This document shows positions 1-8,602 of a stretch of DNA of 64,000 nucleotides, piece by piece. The translations under genes were made by a program, and so were the position numbers. The DNA is taken from the NCBI RefSeq assembly GCF_002156965.1, contig NZ_CP021324.1:942681-1006680 (forward strand). The letters run 5' to 3'. The notes below the pieces were generated by a model. That model searched no databases and was not told the origin of the DNA. It worked only from the letters and a program-made list of their open reading frames with translations. This stretch comes from Candidatus Nitrosomarinus catalina. Its GTDB lineage: Archaea > Thermoproteota > Nitrososphaeria > Nitrososphaerales > Nitrosopumilaceae. Within the stretch, counting starts at the first letter, position 1; each line of letters opens with the position of its first letter.

Positions 1-555
1 TTCATAGATATCTTTTAGTTTGATAATTTTAATTGCATCATTCGTTTCAAATAATTCTCTAATTGCTTCTCGATACATATCATCTACAACATGTTCAATA
101 TCACTGGTATTTCTGCAGTGTTGAATCATATCTTTAGGATCCTTAATTCTTCGTAATTTTGAAATCATATATTCAACTTCTTTGGTAGCCTTGACTAATT
201 CTACAGCCATTTCTTTACAATAAGGAGGAGGAGAAGTAATTTTGTAACTATATACTCTAGCAGCAATTCCATCCATGAAATCAATTACATCATCAATTTT
301 TGATGCAATTCTTTGCATATCTTCACGATCTAAAGGAGTGATGAAGGTTTTGTTTAATTCTGAAAAGATATCTCGAGTTAACACATCTGCCTCTGTTTCT
401 AATTGATGAATTTTTTTTGCTTGTTCCGAATTAGTGAGATCATCAAATAAAACTACTACAGCTTCAGAAGTTTCAACTGCTTTTTTTGCTAAATCATCTA
501 AAATTGTTAAAAGTTCTTTTTCATTGGATTTGATCCAAGATAGCCATTGTCCCAT
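1..555 (-). CDS. DUF47/PhoU-like protein (3' end outside window)
   Basis: The reading frame starts at the ATG at 555 (MGQWLSWIKSNEKE) and runs off the left edge, so the C-terminus is missing. The visible 185 residues are helical and charged, with the pattern of the DUF47/PhoU-related family (TIGR00153), including a stretch around residues 90-100 about a predicted role in helical bundle packing (DDVIDFMDGIAARVYSYK). Family members usually sit beside phosphate transporters and are thought to modulate phosphate uptake; the partner gene would lie outside the window. The family call is by pattern only. Confidence 0.7.
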   Translation of the reverse strand, partial: MGQWLSWIKSNEKELLTILDDLAKKAVETSEAVVVLFDDLTNSEQAKKIHQLETEADVLTRDIFSELNKTFITPLDREDMQRIASKIDDVIDFMDGIAARVYSYKITSPPPYCKEMAVELVKATKEVEYMISKLRRIKDPKDMIQHCRNTSDIEHVVDDMYREAIRELFETNDAIKIIKLKDIYE

Positions 556-681
556 ACACATTACATCAAATAAATAGACTTAAGGAAACACACCATAAAG
601 TATAGTGCACTATATAGAAACAGAGGATCGATAAAATTTCAATTGATCGCCAAAATATTTTCAAGACATATGCTTGATTTT

Positions 682-1467
682 TTAAAATGGTTTATTGACT
701 TCTCGGGTGAAAACATAACTTGCAATACCAACCATTGCAATAACAAATGCAAAAATTACTGCGACACTAATCAGTATAGGAACACCGCCCTCAGAAACTC
801 CTGTCATCAATTCTCTAACTAGCAAAATAGTGTAAGTGACAGGATTTAGTTTTGCTACTACTGCAAGCCAATCAGGCAATAATTCCAATGGGAATAATGC
901 AGGACTCAACATGAATAATGGCATTCCAAGTAAATTTATCATACCCCAAAACGTTTCTTGAGATTTTGCAGTGGCAGCTAAAGTAACAGAAATTCCCGAA
1001 AATCCTAATGAGAATAAAATTACAATCCCCATAATAGGAATTATCATTAATGGGTTTGGAAACGTGACACCAATTGCCAAAGCAATTCCAATAATCAAGC
1101 TTGCTTGTAATGCAGCAATTAAAGAAATTGCAGACATTTTTCCAACTGCAATTGCTGAACGAGAAATGGGCGAAGTCAATGCCTTATTCATAAAACCATA
1201 CCTCCTATCCCACAGGGTGTTAACACCACCAAAAATACTAGTAAAAATTGCAGTTAAAATTATGACACCAGGAGCCATGAATTCAATATACTCACCTTCA
1301 AATCCTACAGACTGAATTAATGGCTGAGTTTCTGAAAAAATATTTCCTACAACTATAATCCAAATTGCAGGTTGAATTAGTCTAATTAAAACTCCACTTC
1401 GAGATTTTTTGTATCTCTTTAACTCTCTCCAGAAAATAGTGTATGCATCATAGGCTATCGTATTCAT
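682..1467 (-). CDS. ABC-2 type transporter permease
   Basis: A 261-residue membrane protein with about six hydrophobic segments, the usual size for the permease of a DrrB/ABC-2 exporter. The N-terminal soluble stretch (FWRELKRYKKSRSGVLIR) is followed by the first membrane helix; the central part contains the WDRRYGFMNKALTSPISR coupling segment typical of this family. It overlaps the upstream ATPase gene by 4 bases, so the two are co-translated. The substrate cannot be read from the sequence; relatives export drugs, lipids or polysaccharide. Confidence 0.88.
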   Translation of the reverse strand: MNTIAYDAYTIFWRELKRYKKSRSGVLIRLIQPAIWIIVVGNIFSETQPLIQSVGFEGEYIEFMAPGVIILTAIFTSIFGGVNTLWDRRYGFMNKALTSPISRSAIAVGKMSAISLIAALQASLIIGIALAIGVTFPNPLMIIPIMGIVILFSLGFSGISVTLAATAKSQETFWGMINLLGMPLFMLSPALFPLELLPDWLAVVAKLNPVTYTILLVRELMTGVSEGGVPILISVAVIFAFVIAMVGIASYVFTREVNKPF

Positions 1468-2462
1468 TGTCGCAATCTCTTCATTTTTGCATGTTCACGT
1501 CTTCTGTTATATTTTGAATCATCGTCTCGAATTTCATGGCCAGTATAAGAAATGAAAACATCATCAAGGGTTGGTTGAGTTAAAGAAATAGATTTAATTT
1601 TGATTCCAAGTTCTGAAGATATTTGAAAAATTTTAGGAATTACTTCAGTTCCATTTGAAGTAAAAAGAGTTAACTTTGAATCATCTTCATTAATTTTTTT
1701 AATAAATTCAATTTTTTTAAGTTCTAGTAAAAAAGAATCAGAATTATTATTGCTTTCAATGACTAATGAAATGATTTCATTGCCAAGATCATTTTTCATA
1801 TTTTTAGGAGTATCAATTACTTGGATTTTTCCATGGTCTATAATTCCAATCCTATCACAAAGACTATCTGCTTCTTCCATATAGTGAGTTGTAAGAAAAA
1901 TTGTCATGTCAAATTGTGTATGAATTTTTTTGATGTATTGCCAAATTTTTCTTCTAGTTTGAATATCTAATCCAACTGTAGGTTCATCTAAAAATAAAAC
2001 TCTTGGATGATGTAAAAGACCTCCAGCAATATCTAATCTCTTTCTCATTCCTCCAGAGTATGTAACTACAGCTTCATCTTGTTTGTCTGAAAGTTCAATC
2101 AAGTCTAAAACTTCATCAATTCTTTGATTGATTTCATTTTTTGGGATATGATTTAATTTTGCCTGCAATAACAGATTTTCACGCCCAGATAGATATTCAT
2201 CAACAGTAGTTTCTTGTTGTACAAATCCAATATTTTCTCTAACTTGTTTTGGATTTTTTAGTACATCAAAACCTCCAACAAGGGCATTTCCATTTGTCGG
2301 TTTTAGTAATGTAGTAAAGATCATCATGGTAGTACTTTTACCAGCTCCATTAGGTCCCAAGAATCCAAAAATTTCTCCTTTTTCAACTGAAAAGGAAATA
2401 TCATTTACTGCAACCAAATCTCCAAATGATTTTGTTAGAGATTTTGTTTCGATAGAATACAA
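1464..2462 (-). CDS. ABC transporter ATP-binding protein (DrrA type)
   Basis: A 332-residue ATPase that should power the permease encoded just downstream. Visible motifs are Walker A GPNGAGKST near residue 37, the signature YSGGMRKRLDIAGG near 140, Walker B VLFLDEPTVGLD and the switch histidine in LTTHYMEEAD. The C-terminal 90 residues form the accessory domain seen in daunorubicin-resistance type ATPases. The frame starts at a TTG codon (2462); no better in-frame start was seen upstream. Role: membrane export with an unknown substrate. Confidence 0.9.
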   Translation of the reverse strand: MYSIETKSLTKSFGDLVAVNDISFSVEKGEIFGFLGPNGAGKSTTMMIFTTLLKPTNGNALVGGFDVLKNPKQVRENIGFVQQETTVDEYLSGRENLLLQAKLNHIPKNEINQRIDEVLDLIELSDKQDEAVVTYSGGMRKRLDIAGGLLHHPRVLFLDEPTVGLDIQTRRKIWQYIKKIHTQFDMTIFLTTHYMEEADSLCDRIGIIDHGKIQVIDTPKNMKNDLGNEIISLVIESNNNSDSFLLELKKIEFIKKINEDDSKLTLFTSNGTEVIPKIFQISSELGIKIKSISLTQPTLDDVFISYTGHEIRDDDSKYNRRREHAKMKRLRQ

Positions 2463-2555
2463 TAACTTGAACTGCGGTGGGAATTATAAATTGCTAAGTA
2501 TTCGATCAGATACGATCATACAAAATTTAAAAAGAGTATGTTAAAGAGATGATTT

Positions 2556-2648
2556 ATGAAAGGATTATGTCAAAAATGTCACTCATCAAATGTAGAAATT
2601 ACATTAGAGAATGGAAGTCCTGTTTGTGAAAAGTGTGCAAAAAAGTAA
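2556..2648 (+). CDS. 30-residue zinc-ribbon peptide
   Basis: A short ATG-initiated frame, divergent from the ABC operon. The peptide is MKGLCQKCHSSNVEITLENG followed by a second CxxC (CEKC), so it has two CxxC pairs 19-20 residues apart. That is the layout of a minimal rubredoxin-like zinc knuckle. No partner is obvious and the function is unknown. The paired CxxC motifs in so short a frame argue that it is translated. Confidence 0.6.
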   Translation: MKGLCQKCHSSNVEITLENGSPVCEKCAKK

Positions 2649-2675
2649 AAAATAATAAAAAAGAAGTTTAAAGAA

Positions 2676-3128
2676 TCATTCAATATTTTTGAATTCATCT
2701 TTAGTCATTCTTAAGATGATTTTTTCACCTATTCCCCAAATTTCAGATTTGGACAGAATTTTTGAATGCATCAAGCCATAACTTACTTCAATTGATTCCA
2801 ATTCATTGGTGTCTGGATGTTTGTGTAACCTTTTGACTTTACCAATTTTATGGCTATCAATATCTACTACCGGAATTCCAGTTCTGACAGGAGGTCTACT
2901 GAGAAGTAGTTGCTCATCAGAAAATTTGTCGATGTAATCGTGAGATAAGAAATAATCTTTGTTAAATCCCTGGTGAATAGTTACACCAGATACAGAAAGG
3001 GTGTCTTGATGAATGTGTATGTGTTTAACCTTTCCATATTGAATTCCTTCTCTATCAATTACTTTTTTTCCAGTAAAGGTATCAGCTGTGGCTATGTTTT
3101 CAGGCATTCCCTCTAATTTCACTGACAT
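2676..3128 (-). CDS. Tandem PRC-barrel domain protein
   Basis: 150 residues with two PRC-barrel-like repeats: the first around residues 17-60 (GKKVIDREGIQYGKVKHIHI), the second around 83-125 (GIPVVDIDSHKIGKVKRLHK). PRC barrels occur in RimM, in photosynthetic reaction centre subunit H and, abundantly, as small stand-alone proteins in archaea, where some act in RNA metabolism or division (CdpB-like proteins). Nothing here decides between these. Convergent and divergent neighbours suggest a single-gene unit. Confidence 0.7.
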   Translation of the reverse strand: MSVKLEGMPENIATADTFTGKKVIDREGIQYGKVKHIHIHQDTLSVSGVTIHQGFNKDYFLSHDYIDKFSDEQLLLSRPPVRTGIPVVDIDSHKIGKVKRLHKHPDTNELESIEVSYGLMHSKILSKSEIWGIGEKIILRMTKDEFKNIE

Positions 3129-3206
3129 GTATCAGAGTTGTCAAATTTCCTTATCATATCAAATATCAGAAATTTCTATCAATGGGGTTAAATTACTTGA
3201 CAGAGT

Positions 3207-3545
3207 ATGATAGGCATGGAAATTAAAGAAGAAAGATTTCGGCCAATATTAGTTACAAAGGGACGAAAAACAGGAAAACCACATTCAGTGTGGTTAAGGG
3301 CTGTAAAGTACAATGAGAAAATATATTTTTCAAGACATCGTCCAGATGGGGATTGGTATCAAAATTCAATTGCAAATCCAGAAGTCAAAATACAATACAA
3401 CAACATGGAATTTTCTGGAAAAGCTGTAGCTGTAACAGATGAAAAACTAAATGAAAAACTCTCTCAATTGAAATATCCAGGAGAAGAAAGAGCTAATGAA
3501 AAAAGAGTAGCAATCGAAGTTACATTAGATGACATTATAAAATAA
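3207..3545 (+). CDS. Split-barrel flavin/F420-type protein (DUF385-like)
   Basis: 112 residues with the pattern of the deazaflavin-dependent nitroreductase/DUF385 split barrel: LVTKGRKTGKPHSVWLRAV at residues 15-33, then DGDWYQNSIANPEVKIQ around 49-65. Family members bind F420 or FMN and act as small oxidoreductases. Thaumarchaea make F420, so such a cofactor is plausible, but the substrate is unknown. A second ATG three codons in (3216) could also be the start. Confidence 0.7.
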   Translation: MIGMEIKEERFRPILVTKGRKTGKPHSVWLRAVKYNEKIYFSRHRPDGDWYQNSIANPEVKIQYNNMEFSGKAVAVTDEKLNEKLSQLKYPGEERANEKRVAIEVTLDDIIK

Positions 3546-3574
3546 AAGTTGTAAAAACAAAAAATTGATTTTAC

Positions 3575-4159
3575 TTACAATACGTCTTCATAAAGAATTG
3601 TTTGATTCTTTAGTTGTTTATCTAAGGTAGGCAAATATTTCATTATACAATAATTAACAAAATCACTAAAGGAACGAATTCTGTAATCAGATTCTAAGAC
3701 ATCACTGTGTTTGTCATAGTATTGTTCTAATTTGTATAGAGTTCTTTTTTGAAGTGGCACTAATCTATTACGTTTAGTCACAAACTTAGGGGCAACAGAA
3801 AATTGTTCCTCAGGCTCATCATTTGTTTCAGTTTCAGATTCACCCAGAAGCGAATTGAGTTCAATGGATTCTTGCATTTCAAAAACAAAAATTTTACTTG
3901 GTGCAGATTTAGGAAGCCCTGAGTTTTTGGAAATAATATCTACTACTTCTCGTGCTTGTTTATCAGACATTGCCAATTCAATTTTTGCAAGCATTGTAGA
4001 TCTAAGAGCAGAACCTCCAACTCTGGAACCTTTTGATTGACTTACAAATTTGCTATCTTCTAAATTTCGTTTATCAATAATGTCTATGCCTAAAGTATCC
4101 AATTTCTCGCGGATTGTGGGGTAATTTTTTCGATTGATAACAGCTTCAATCTTTTTCAA
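3575..4159 (-). CDS. PII-like sensor domain fused to a ribbon-helix-helix-like domain
   Basis: 194 residues from a TTG start. Residues 1-100 follow the PII (GlnB) layout: a KKIEAVINRKNYPTIREKL opening strand and helix, a loop, a LAKIELAMSDKQAREVVDII strand-helix, then SKIFVFEMQESIEL, matching the GKIFV..VEEAI strand of PII. After an acidic linker (residues 105-120) the C-terminal 75 residues read like an RHH unit (RLVPLQKRTLYKLEQYY, then RSFSDFVNYCIMKYL). Its position near amt and a canonical PII gene suggests a nitrogen-responsive regulator. The PII resemblance is clear; the DNA-binding part is inference. Confidence 0.6.
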   Translation of the reverse strand: MKKIEAVINRKNYPTIREKLDTLGIDIIDKRNLEDSKFVSQSKGSRVGGSALRSTMLAKIELAMSDKQAREVVDIISKNSGLPKSAPSKIFVFEMQESIELNSLLGESETETNDEPEEQFSVAPKFVTKRNRLVPLQKRTLYKLEQYYDKHSDVLESDYRIRSFSDFVNYCIMKYLPTLDKQLKNQTILYEDVL

Positions 4160-4218
4160 TAATTTGTCACAATTTTAGATGGTTTTAAACATAATCATTT
4201 TTTCACGACCATAGTAAT

Positions 4219-4249
4219 TGATTATCAGATGATAATCATTTGATAATCA
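4219..4249. promoter_or_regulatory. Palindrome and repeat of TGATAATCA upstream of the PII-like regulator
   Basis: An inverted repeat with 8-base arms (TGATTATC, 4-base spacer, GATAATCA; 4219-4238) is followed directly by another TGATAATCA (4241-4249). The block ends about 90 bases from the start of the PII-like/RHH gene. The same nonamer occurs at 6873-6881 between amt and the PII gene, also non-coding. A single copy could be chance in AT-rich DNA; the tandem palindromic arrangement is less likely to be. Confidence 0.45.
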
Positions 4250-4265
4250 TTTAGTTAGGAAAAAA

Positions 4266-5087
4266 TTAACCGTAGGATTCGAATTTAACTTCAAAACTTC
4301 CATCTTCACGCTTATTTTTTTCAGTGACAAAATTTTTGTTACTCAAATAATCCATTGTTCCATCAATTGTTCCTTGCCAACCACAAACATAGAAGATTGT
4401 ATTTTCTTTGGTAATTTTTTCACCAACTAATTCTTCAAGAGCAGATTTACCACTGTCAGTAGGTCTCAAATATTGTTCAATTCTACCTTTATGACCAATC
4501 CATGAACGATTAGTCCACTCTTGGGGTCTACTGATTGCAGCTCTGTATTTGAAATTCCACTTATCCTTACCTCTGTCAAGACTTTCATTTTCTAAATCAG
4601 TCAATAGTTGTTTGTAGCTTAACTCATCAACATAACTTGCGCCATGCAAAACAACGATTTCTCTTTTGTCGTTTGTGTCATGCAGATGCTGTGCAAAACT
4701 GACAAACGGTGCCAGTCCAGTTCCGCCGCCAATGCAGACAATTCTTCTTGTGTCTTTTTCACCACTTGGCAGTGTGTCATTAATTGTTAGATTACCAGCA
4801 GGTTTTGCCCAACTAATTTTATCACCTTCTTTTGAATTAAACAATAAACTCGTTAGTCTTCCAGGAAGAGGTCTTCTAACCCATCTAATTACAAATTCAA
4901 AGAAATTTTTGTTTTGAGGAGAAGATGTTATAGAATATGCTCGATTAACAATTTTACTATCCAAAGGCAATCCAAGGGTTAGAAACTGACCTGCTTTAAA
5001 ATCAGGGACTTCCCCATCAGGAGTCACACGAAAAATTCCTAAATCCTCTCTCAATAACTGAGTATAGGTAATTGTACCATTTTCCAC
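4266..5087 (-). CDS. Ferredoxin-NADP reductase-like flavoprotein
   Basis: 273 residues in FNR order. The FAD domain has the RxYS motif (NRAYSITSSPQ near residue 47) and a GDKISWAKPAGNL phosphate-binding turn near 87. The NAD(P) domain has GGGTGLAPFVSFAQHL near 119 and a C-terminal YVCGWQGTIDGTMDYL. The expected reaction is electron transfer between NAD(P)H and ferredoxin or a flavodoxin-like partner. The next gene (5089) ends 1 base upstream, so they are likely cotranscribed. Confidence 0.85.
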   Translation of the reverse strand: MENGTITYTQLLREDLGIFRVTPDGEVPDFKAGQFLTLGLPLDSKIVNRAYSITSSPQNKNFFEFVIRWVRRPLPGRLTSLLFNSKEGDKISWAKPAGNLTINDTLPSGEKDTRRIVCIGGGTGLAPFVSFAQHLHDTNDKREIVVLHGASYVDELSYKQLLTDLENESLDRGKDKWNFKYRAAISRPQEWTNRSWIGHKGRIEQYLRPTDSGKSALEELVGEKITKENTIFYVCGWQGTIDGTMDYLSNKNFVTEKNKREDGSFEVKFESYG

Positions 5088-5088
5088 G

Positions 5089-5481
5089 CTATGGGTTCTC
5101 CCAATTTGTCAAAATAGAATTAACTTTTTCTATTATTGGATCATAAGATATTCTAGGTTCGGTGCTTACAAGTAATAATTTTCCTTTAAAGGGAATAGTA
5201 ACCAATGTCACATGATCATATTCAGTAAAAGTTAATCTCTCCTTACCTAAACGGAATGTAAAATTTTGTGCTTTTCTCCATCTCTCCAATGTATAATGAA
5301 TAGACATTCCAACTTCATGATCAGCTAAAAGAGAATCAAGATTATCCCTTTGTGCACTGTGTAGTATTTTGGATTTATCATTAACAAATGCTGCAAAACG
5401 AATCTGATTATCAGAGTCTATAATTTTGGAACAAAGTTTTTCAAAATTTGGTTCTGCAATTATTTCTTCAGCCATTCCCAT
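5089..5481 (-). CDS. Conserved hypothetical protein, 130 residues
   Basis: Soluble protein with alternating strands and helices (IRFAAFVNDKSKILHSAQR near 27; LTFTEYDHVTLVTIPFKGKL near 82). The size and order resemble small roadblock/profilin-like sensor folds that are numerous in thaumarchaea, but I do not recognise the family firmly. It lies directly upstream of the FNR gene with a 1-base gap, hinting at a shared transcript. An internal ATG at the third codon could be the true start. Confidence 0.6.
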   Translation of the reverse strand: MGMAEEIIAEPNFEKLCSKIIDSDNQIRFAAFVNDKSKILHSAQRDNLDSLLADHEVGMSIHYTLERWRKAQNFTFRLGKERLTFTEYDHVTLVTIPFKGKLLLVSTEPRISYDPIIEKVNSILTNWENP

Positions 5482-5522
5482 TCAGGTCTCTCTTCATAAT
5501 CTTTGTCATCATCCATCTAACA

Positions 5523-6845
5523 TCAAGAATTATTTGATTTGTCTTTGTTAGATGGTTGCATGTAGTCATTTGGAGTAAACTTAAACTCCTCCTCCTCAGA
5601 GTAAGCCTCTTCAGCATGTTCACTGATATCTAATCCAATGTCTTCCTCTTCAGGTCCAACACGAATTCCAATAAGATGTTTAATTAATTGTAATAATACC
5701 CAAGTTCCACCAAATCCCATTACAGCTGCTACTGCAATACCGACTGCTTGAATCCAAATTTGATCATAATTACCATAAAGCAATCCATCAACACCAGATG
5801 GGTTAATCAAAGTACTTGCAAATATTCCAATTCCAAGTGCACCAACAATTCCTGCAATACCGTGTACAGAACTTACATCAAGTGCATCGTCAATCTTTAG
5901 TTTGTCTCTGATGAGTACAACTCCACCATAAGATAGTACACCAATTGCAATTGCAAGAACAAATGAATGTTCAACACTAATGTATCCAGATGCAGGAGTG
6001 ATTCCAGCAAGTCCAGCAATTGCACCATTGATAGTTGCAACAATTGATGGTTTACCAGTTCGCATCCATGACAATCCTGCCCAAATTAAAGCAGAAACAG
6101 AAGAAGCTAAGTGAGTTACAATAACAGTATTTCCGGCTACACCGCCTGAAGCCAATGCACTACCGGCATTAAATCCAAACCAACCTAACCACAATAGGGA
6201 AGAACCTAAAACAGCTAGAGGTATGCTGTGCGGAATATTGATAGCTGGACCAAATCCACGTCTTTTTCCAAGTACGAGGGCAGCTGCAAGTGCAGCCATT
6301 CCAACAGTAGTGTGAATTACAATACCACCGGCAAAGTCAACAACACCTAGTTGTGCTAACCAGCCACCACCCCAAACCATGTGAACGATTGGGTAATAGA
6401 TTAGCATTGACCATGCAGAGATGAATATAATGAAAGAACTGAATTTCATTCTTTCAGCAATAGTTCCTGTTAGTAATAATGGAGTAATACATGCAAACAT
6501 TAACTGGAATTTAACAAAGAGTACTCCAGGAATGCTAGGAGCATATTGTTCTAATGGAGCATCCCAAGGAATGCCTTTCAAAAATGACCAATCAAGATTC
6601 CCTATAACACCAGTTGTAGAAGGACCAAAGGATAGACTAAAACCAAAAACGAACCACATTACACTAAGTAATGACATTCCGAAAAATATTTGCATAAAAA
6701 TTGAAACTACATTTTTCTTTCTCAATAAACCAGATTCAAACAATCCCAATGCAGGGATCATTAACAATACTAAACATCCAGCAATTAGCATCCATGCTGT
6801 ATCTCCAGTATCTATCATAATTATAATGAAATCGAGTTTTTGCAT
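5523..6845 (-). CDS. amt: Ammonium transporter Amt
   Basis: 440 residues with about eleven hydrophobic segments and Amt/Mep/Rh hallmarks: GDTAWMLIAGCLVLLMIPALG at the N-terminus, WGGGWLAQLGVVDFAGGIVIH in the middle, and DALDVSSVHGIAGIVGALG containing a pore-type histidine region. It moves ammonium into the cell, the energy substrate of an ammonia oxidiser. The acidic C-terminal tail (EEEDIGLDISEHAEEAYSEE) is the part that usually contacts PII. The start could be the internal ATG ten codons in. A PII gene is divergent at 6933. Confidence 0.95.
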   Translation of the reverse strand: MQKLDFIIIMIDTGDTAWMLIAGCLVLLMIPALGLFESGLLRKKNVVSIFMQIFFGMSLLSVMWFVFGFSLSFGPSTTGVIGNLDWSFLKGIPWDAPLEQYAPSIPGVLFVKFQLMFACITPLLLTGTIAERMKFSSFIIFISAWSMLIYYPIVHMVWGGGWLAQLGVVDFAGGIVIHTTVGMAALAAALVLGKRRGFGPAINIPHSIPLAVLGSSLLWLGWFGFNAGSALASGGVAGNTVIVTHLASSVSALIWAGLSWMRTGKPSIVATINGAIAGLAGITPASGYISVEHSFVLAIAIGVLSYGGVVLIRDKLKIDDALDVSSVHGIAGIVGALGIGIFASTLINPSGVDGLLYGNYDQIWIQAVGIAVAAVMGFGGTWVLLQLIKHLIGIRVGPEEEDIGLDISEHAEEAYSEEEEFKFTPNDYMQPSNKDKSNNS

Positions 6846-6872
6846 TTAACAGTTTTCCAATTTGATTTACAG

Positions 6873-6881
6873 TGATAATCA
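6873..6881. promoter_or_regulatory. TGATAATCA site between amt and the PII gene
   Basis: One copy of the nonamer that forms the palindrome at 4219-4249 sits 28 bases upstream of the amt start and 52 bases upstream of the PII start. It would be placed to act on both divergent genes if it is an operator. A lone nonamer has limited weight. Confidence 0.3.
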
Positions 6882-6932
6882 AAAGATATACAATTTCTAA
6901 ATTATTATTTACTTTAACAATGAAAAATAATC

Positions 6933-7262
6933 ATGTTAAAACTTGAAATCATACTTGCAGAAAATGATGTAATGAACATCAGCGAAGGATTAAAAGAAAT
7001 AGGAATTGGTGGACTAACAGTTATCAAAGTTAGAGGAAGAGGTGCAAAAACTGCAGCCGAAATCCACACATCAAAAGGAATGGAAATCTTTGTTCCTCAT
7101 TTTGCAGATAAATATCGATTAATGGTAGTCATACCAGAATCAAAAGAAGAAAAAACTGTAGAGATAATTAAGAAAAATTCTAGAGAAGGCAAAATATTCA
7201 TTTCACAAATGTTACGTGCAATTGACATTAAATCAGGAAATGAAGGCGAAGAGGTAATCTAG
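6933..7262 (+). CDS. glnK: Nitrogen regulatory protein PII
   Basis: 109 residues in canonical PII order: strand LKLEIILAENDVMNISEGLKEIGIGG..., the VRGRGAKTAAEI T-loop start near residue 35, strand YRLMVVIPESKEEKTVEIIKK, then GKIFISQMLRAIDI. PII binds ATP/ADP and 2-oxoglutarate and gates Amt. The T-loop lacks the tyrosine at the usual uridylylation position, and the TGKIGDGKIF turn is shortened (SREGKIF), so regulation by uridylylation is unlikely. Divergent from amt, which supports the gene name; GlnB versus GlnK cannot be separated by sequence alone. Confidence 0.88.
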   Translation: MLKLEIILAENDVMNISEGLKEIGIGGLTVIKVRGRGAKTAAEIHTSKGMEIFVPHFADKYRLMVVIPESKEEKTVEIIKKNSREGKIFISQMLRAIDIKSGNEGEEVI

Positions 7263-7263
7263 A

Positions 7264-7389
7264 ATGAAATTATCATTTGAGAAAATTAAATCTTCTAAAT
7301 TAACAAAAAAAGACTATCTAAAAATCCCAATCATAGCAGGAATCATCGCAATTCCACCAGTCCTAATGACATATTGGACAATGGCATAA
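7264..7389 (+). CDS. 41-residue single-pass membrane peptide
   Basis: ATG one base after the PII stop. A basic N-terminus (MKLSFEKIKSSKLTKKDYLK) precedes one hydrophobic helix (IPIIAGIIAIPPVLMTYW). Its place between PII and two further short genes implies co-transcription, but its function is unknown. Confidence 0.6.
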   Translation: MKLSFEKIKSSKLTKKDYLKIPIIAGIIAIPPVLMTYWTMA

Positions 7390-7399
7390 GGTAATTGAA

Positions 7400-7672
7400 A
7401 TGAGTTTATTATTAATTACAAAAAGAGGAACTGGTAAAAAACTAGTAGGCGAAGATGTTGATTACAATTGGGCAGGAGACAAATTTAAAGAATTTCAAGA
7501 AAAAACAAAAGAGCATATTTTTTTCAAAAAAAGAAAAAAAACAATCATCTCATCAGCAAGAGGAACACAAACAAAGTATTTAGAAAAAGCCGAAGAGATA
7601 ATTCCCAAACCAAAACAAGCTTACATTACCATTAATAGAGGAACAAAAAGAGTATTAATTGACATAAATTGA
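7400..7672 (+). CDS. Hypothetical basic protein, 90 residues
   Basis: Lysine-rich soluble protein without a recognised domain (VGEDVDYNWAGDKFKEFQE near residue 16; a KKRKKTIISSARGTQTKYL segment near 43). It is the middle gene of the small run after PII; its stop codon overlaps the TTG start of the next gene. Function unknown. Confidence 0.6.
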   Translation: MSLLLITKRGTGKKLVGEDVDYNWAGDKFKEFQEKTKEHIFFKKRKKTIISSARGTQTKYLEKAEEIIPKPKQAYITINRGTKRVLIDIN

Positions 7673-7788
7673 AAGCAGAAAAAATCATTCCTCAATTAAG
7701 TAAATCAAAAGTATTTTTAGTCAAATTAGGTTTTGCAGCATTAGGTATGTCTTTGATTGGATTATACTTGTTTGGAGATTACATCTAA
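7669..7788 (+). CDS. 39-residue membrane peptide
   Basis: A TTG start overlaps the stop of the preceding gene (TTGA), the usual archaeal coupling. The sequence has a basic N-terminus (MKAEKIIPQLSKSKVFLVK) and one membrane helix (LGFAALGMSLIGLYLF). It pairs in design with the peptide at 7264: two tiny membrane proteins around one soluble protein, all behind PII. Function unknown. Confidence 0.5.
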   Translation: MKAEKIIPQLSKSKVFLVKLGFAALGMSLIGLYLFGDYI

Positions 7789-7797
7789 ATAAAAAAA

Positions 7798-8454
7798 TCA
7801 AACTAAATGTACTACAGTAGAAATACCACGTTTGTCAATTTCTACATCATTTTCAAATTCACCTAGTGTAACAGTAAATGAAATTACATCTCGAGGTTTT
7901 GCATTCTCTGCATGCAGTTTTAGATGAAGATCCATATCATCAAATCCTTCAGTTGGTAGATTAGTCTCTTCCAAGTATGCACCACATGTAGATTCAATTC
8001 TAAATCTATCATCTTTGAAATGATAACCAAGTTTTAGTTTTCTATTTTTTCTAGGATGTCCTTTGACTACAACATCAATCACTCCAGGTTTTGTTTCAGT
8101 GTATCCAGATTTTTGATTAACAAAAACTCCAATTTCCAGAGGCTTGCCTGCAGTAGATTCAGCCATCTTTTGAATTCCATCATTCATAATTACATCTACG
8201 GCTTTGATGGATTGTGCAACCTTTGCTAGCCATTCATTTGTTCTAGTAATAGTTGCTTGAATTCCAGCACGTCTTCGTTTATCTTCATCTTCTGGTAGTT
8301 TGTAATAATCAACCCAAGCCTCATAATCATGAGAAATATCTTCAATGAAATCAATACATGTGCGCTTGTACTCATTAGGATCATCAGTTCTTTCAGACTC
8401 ATCGCCTGTTCTCAATCCATCGTAACCTTCAGGCATTGCCATATCTTGAATCAA
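7798..8454 (-). CDS. Conserved hypothetical protein, 218 residues
   Basis: No recognised family. The N-terminal half is helical and acidic (CIDFIEDISHDYEAWVDYY; RRAGIQATITRTNEWLAKVA). The C-terminal half is a run of short strands (KPGVIDVVVKGHPRKNRKLK; ISFTVTLGEFENDVEID), suggesting a helical module followed by a beta domain. There is no signal peptide or membrane segment. Confidence 0.6.
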   Translation of the reverse strand: MIQDMAMPEGYDGLRTGDESERTDDPNEYKRTCIDFIEDISHDYEAWVDYYKLPEDEDKRRRAGIQATITRTNEWLAKVAQSIKAVDVIMNDGIQKMAESTAGKPLEIGVFVNQKSGYTETKPGVIDVVVKGHPRKNRKLKLGYHFKDDRFRIESTCGAYLEETNLPTEGFDDMDLHLKLHAENAKPRDVISFTVTLGEFENDVEIDKRGISTVVHLV

Positions 8455-8602
8455 ACATAGTTGTAAAAAAACTAATCTTGAATGGGATTAATGAACAGTC
8501 AATGTTTTCCTAGTACAAACTGCCCAAATTTGCCAAATTTTTTCTGATTTTAAAAATGAGTATTACAGTATCATATGTGATTTTAGGGTGGAGTATTTTT
8601 TT

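Noticed and set aside
5405..5413. Another TGATTATCA site
   Set aside because: It lies inside coding sequence, and a nonamer of this composition is expected about once or twice per window by chance.
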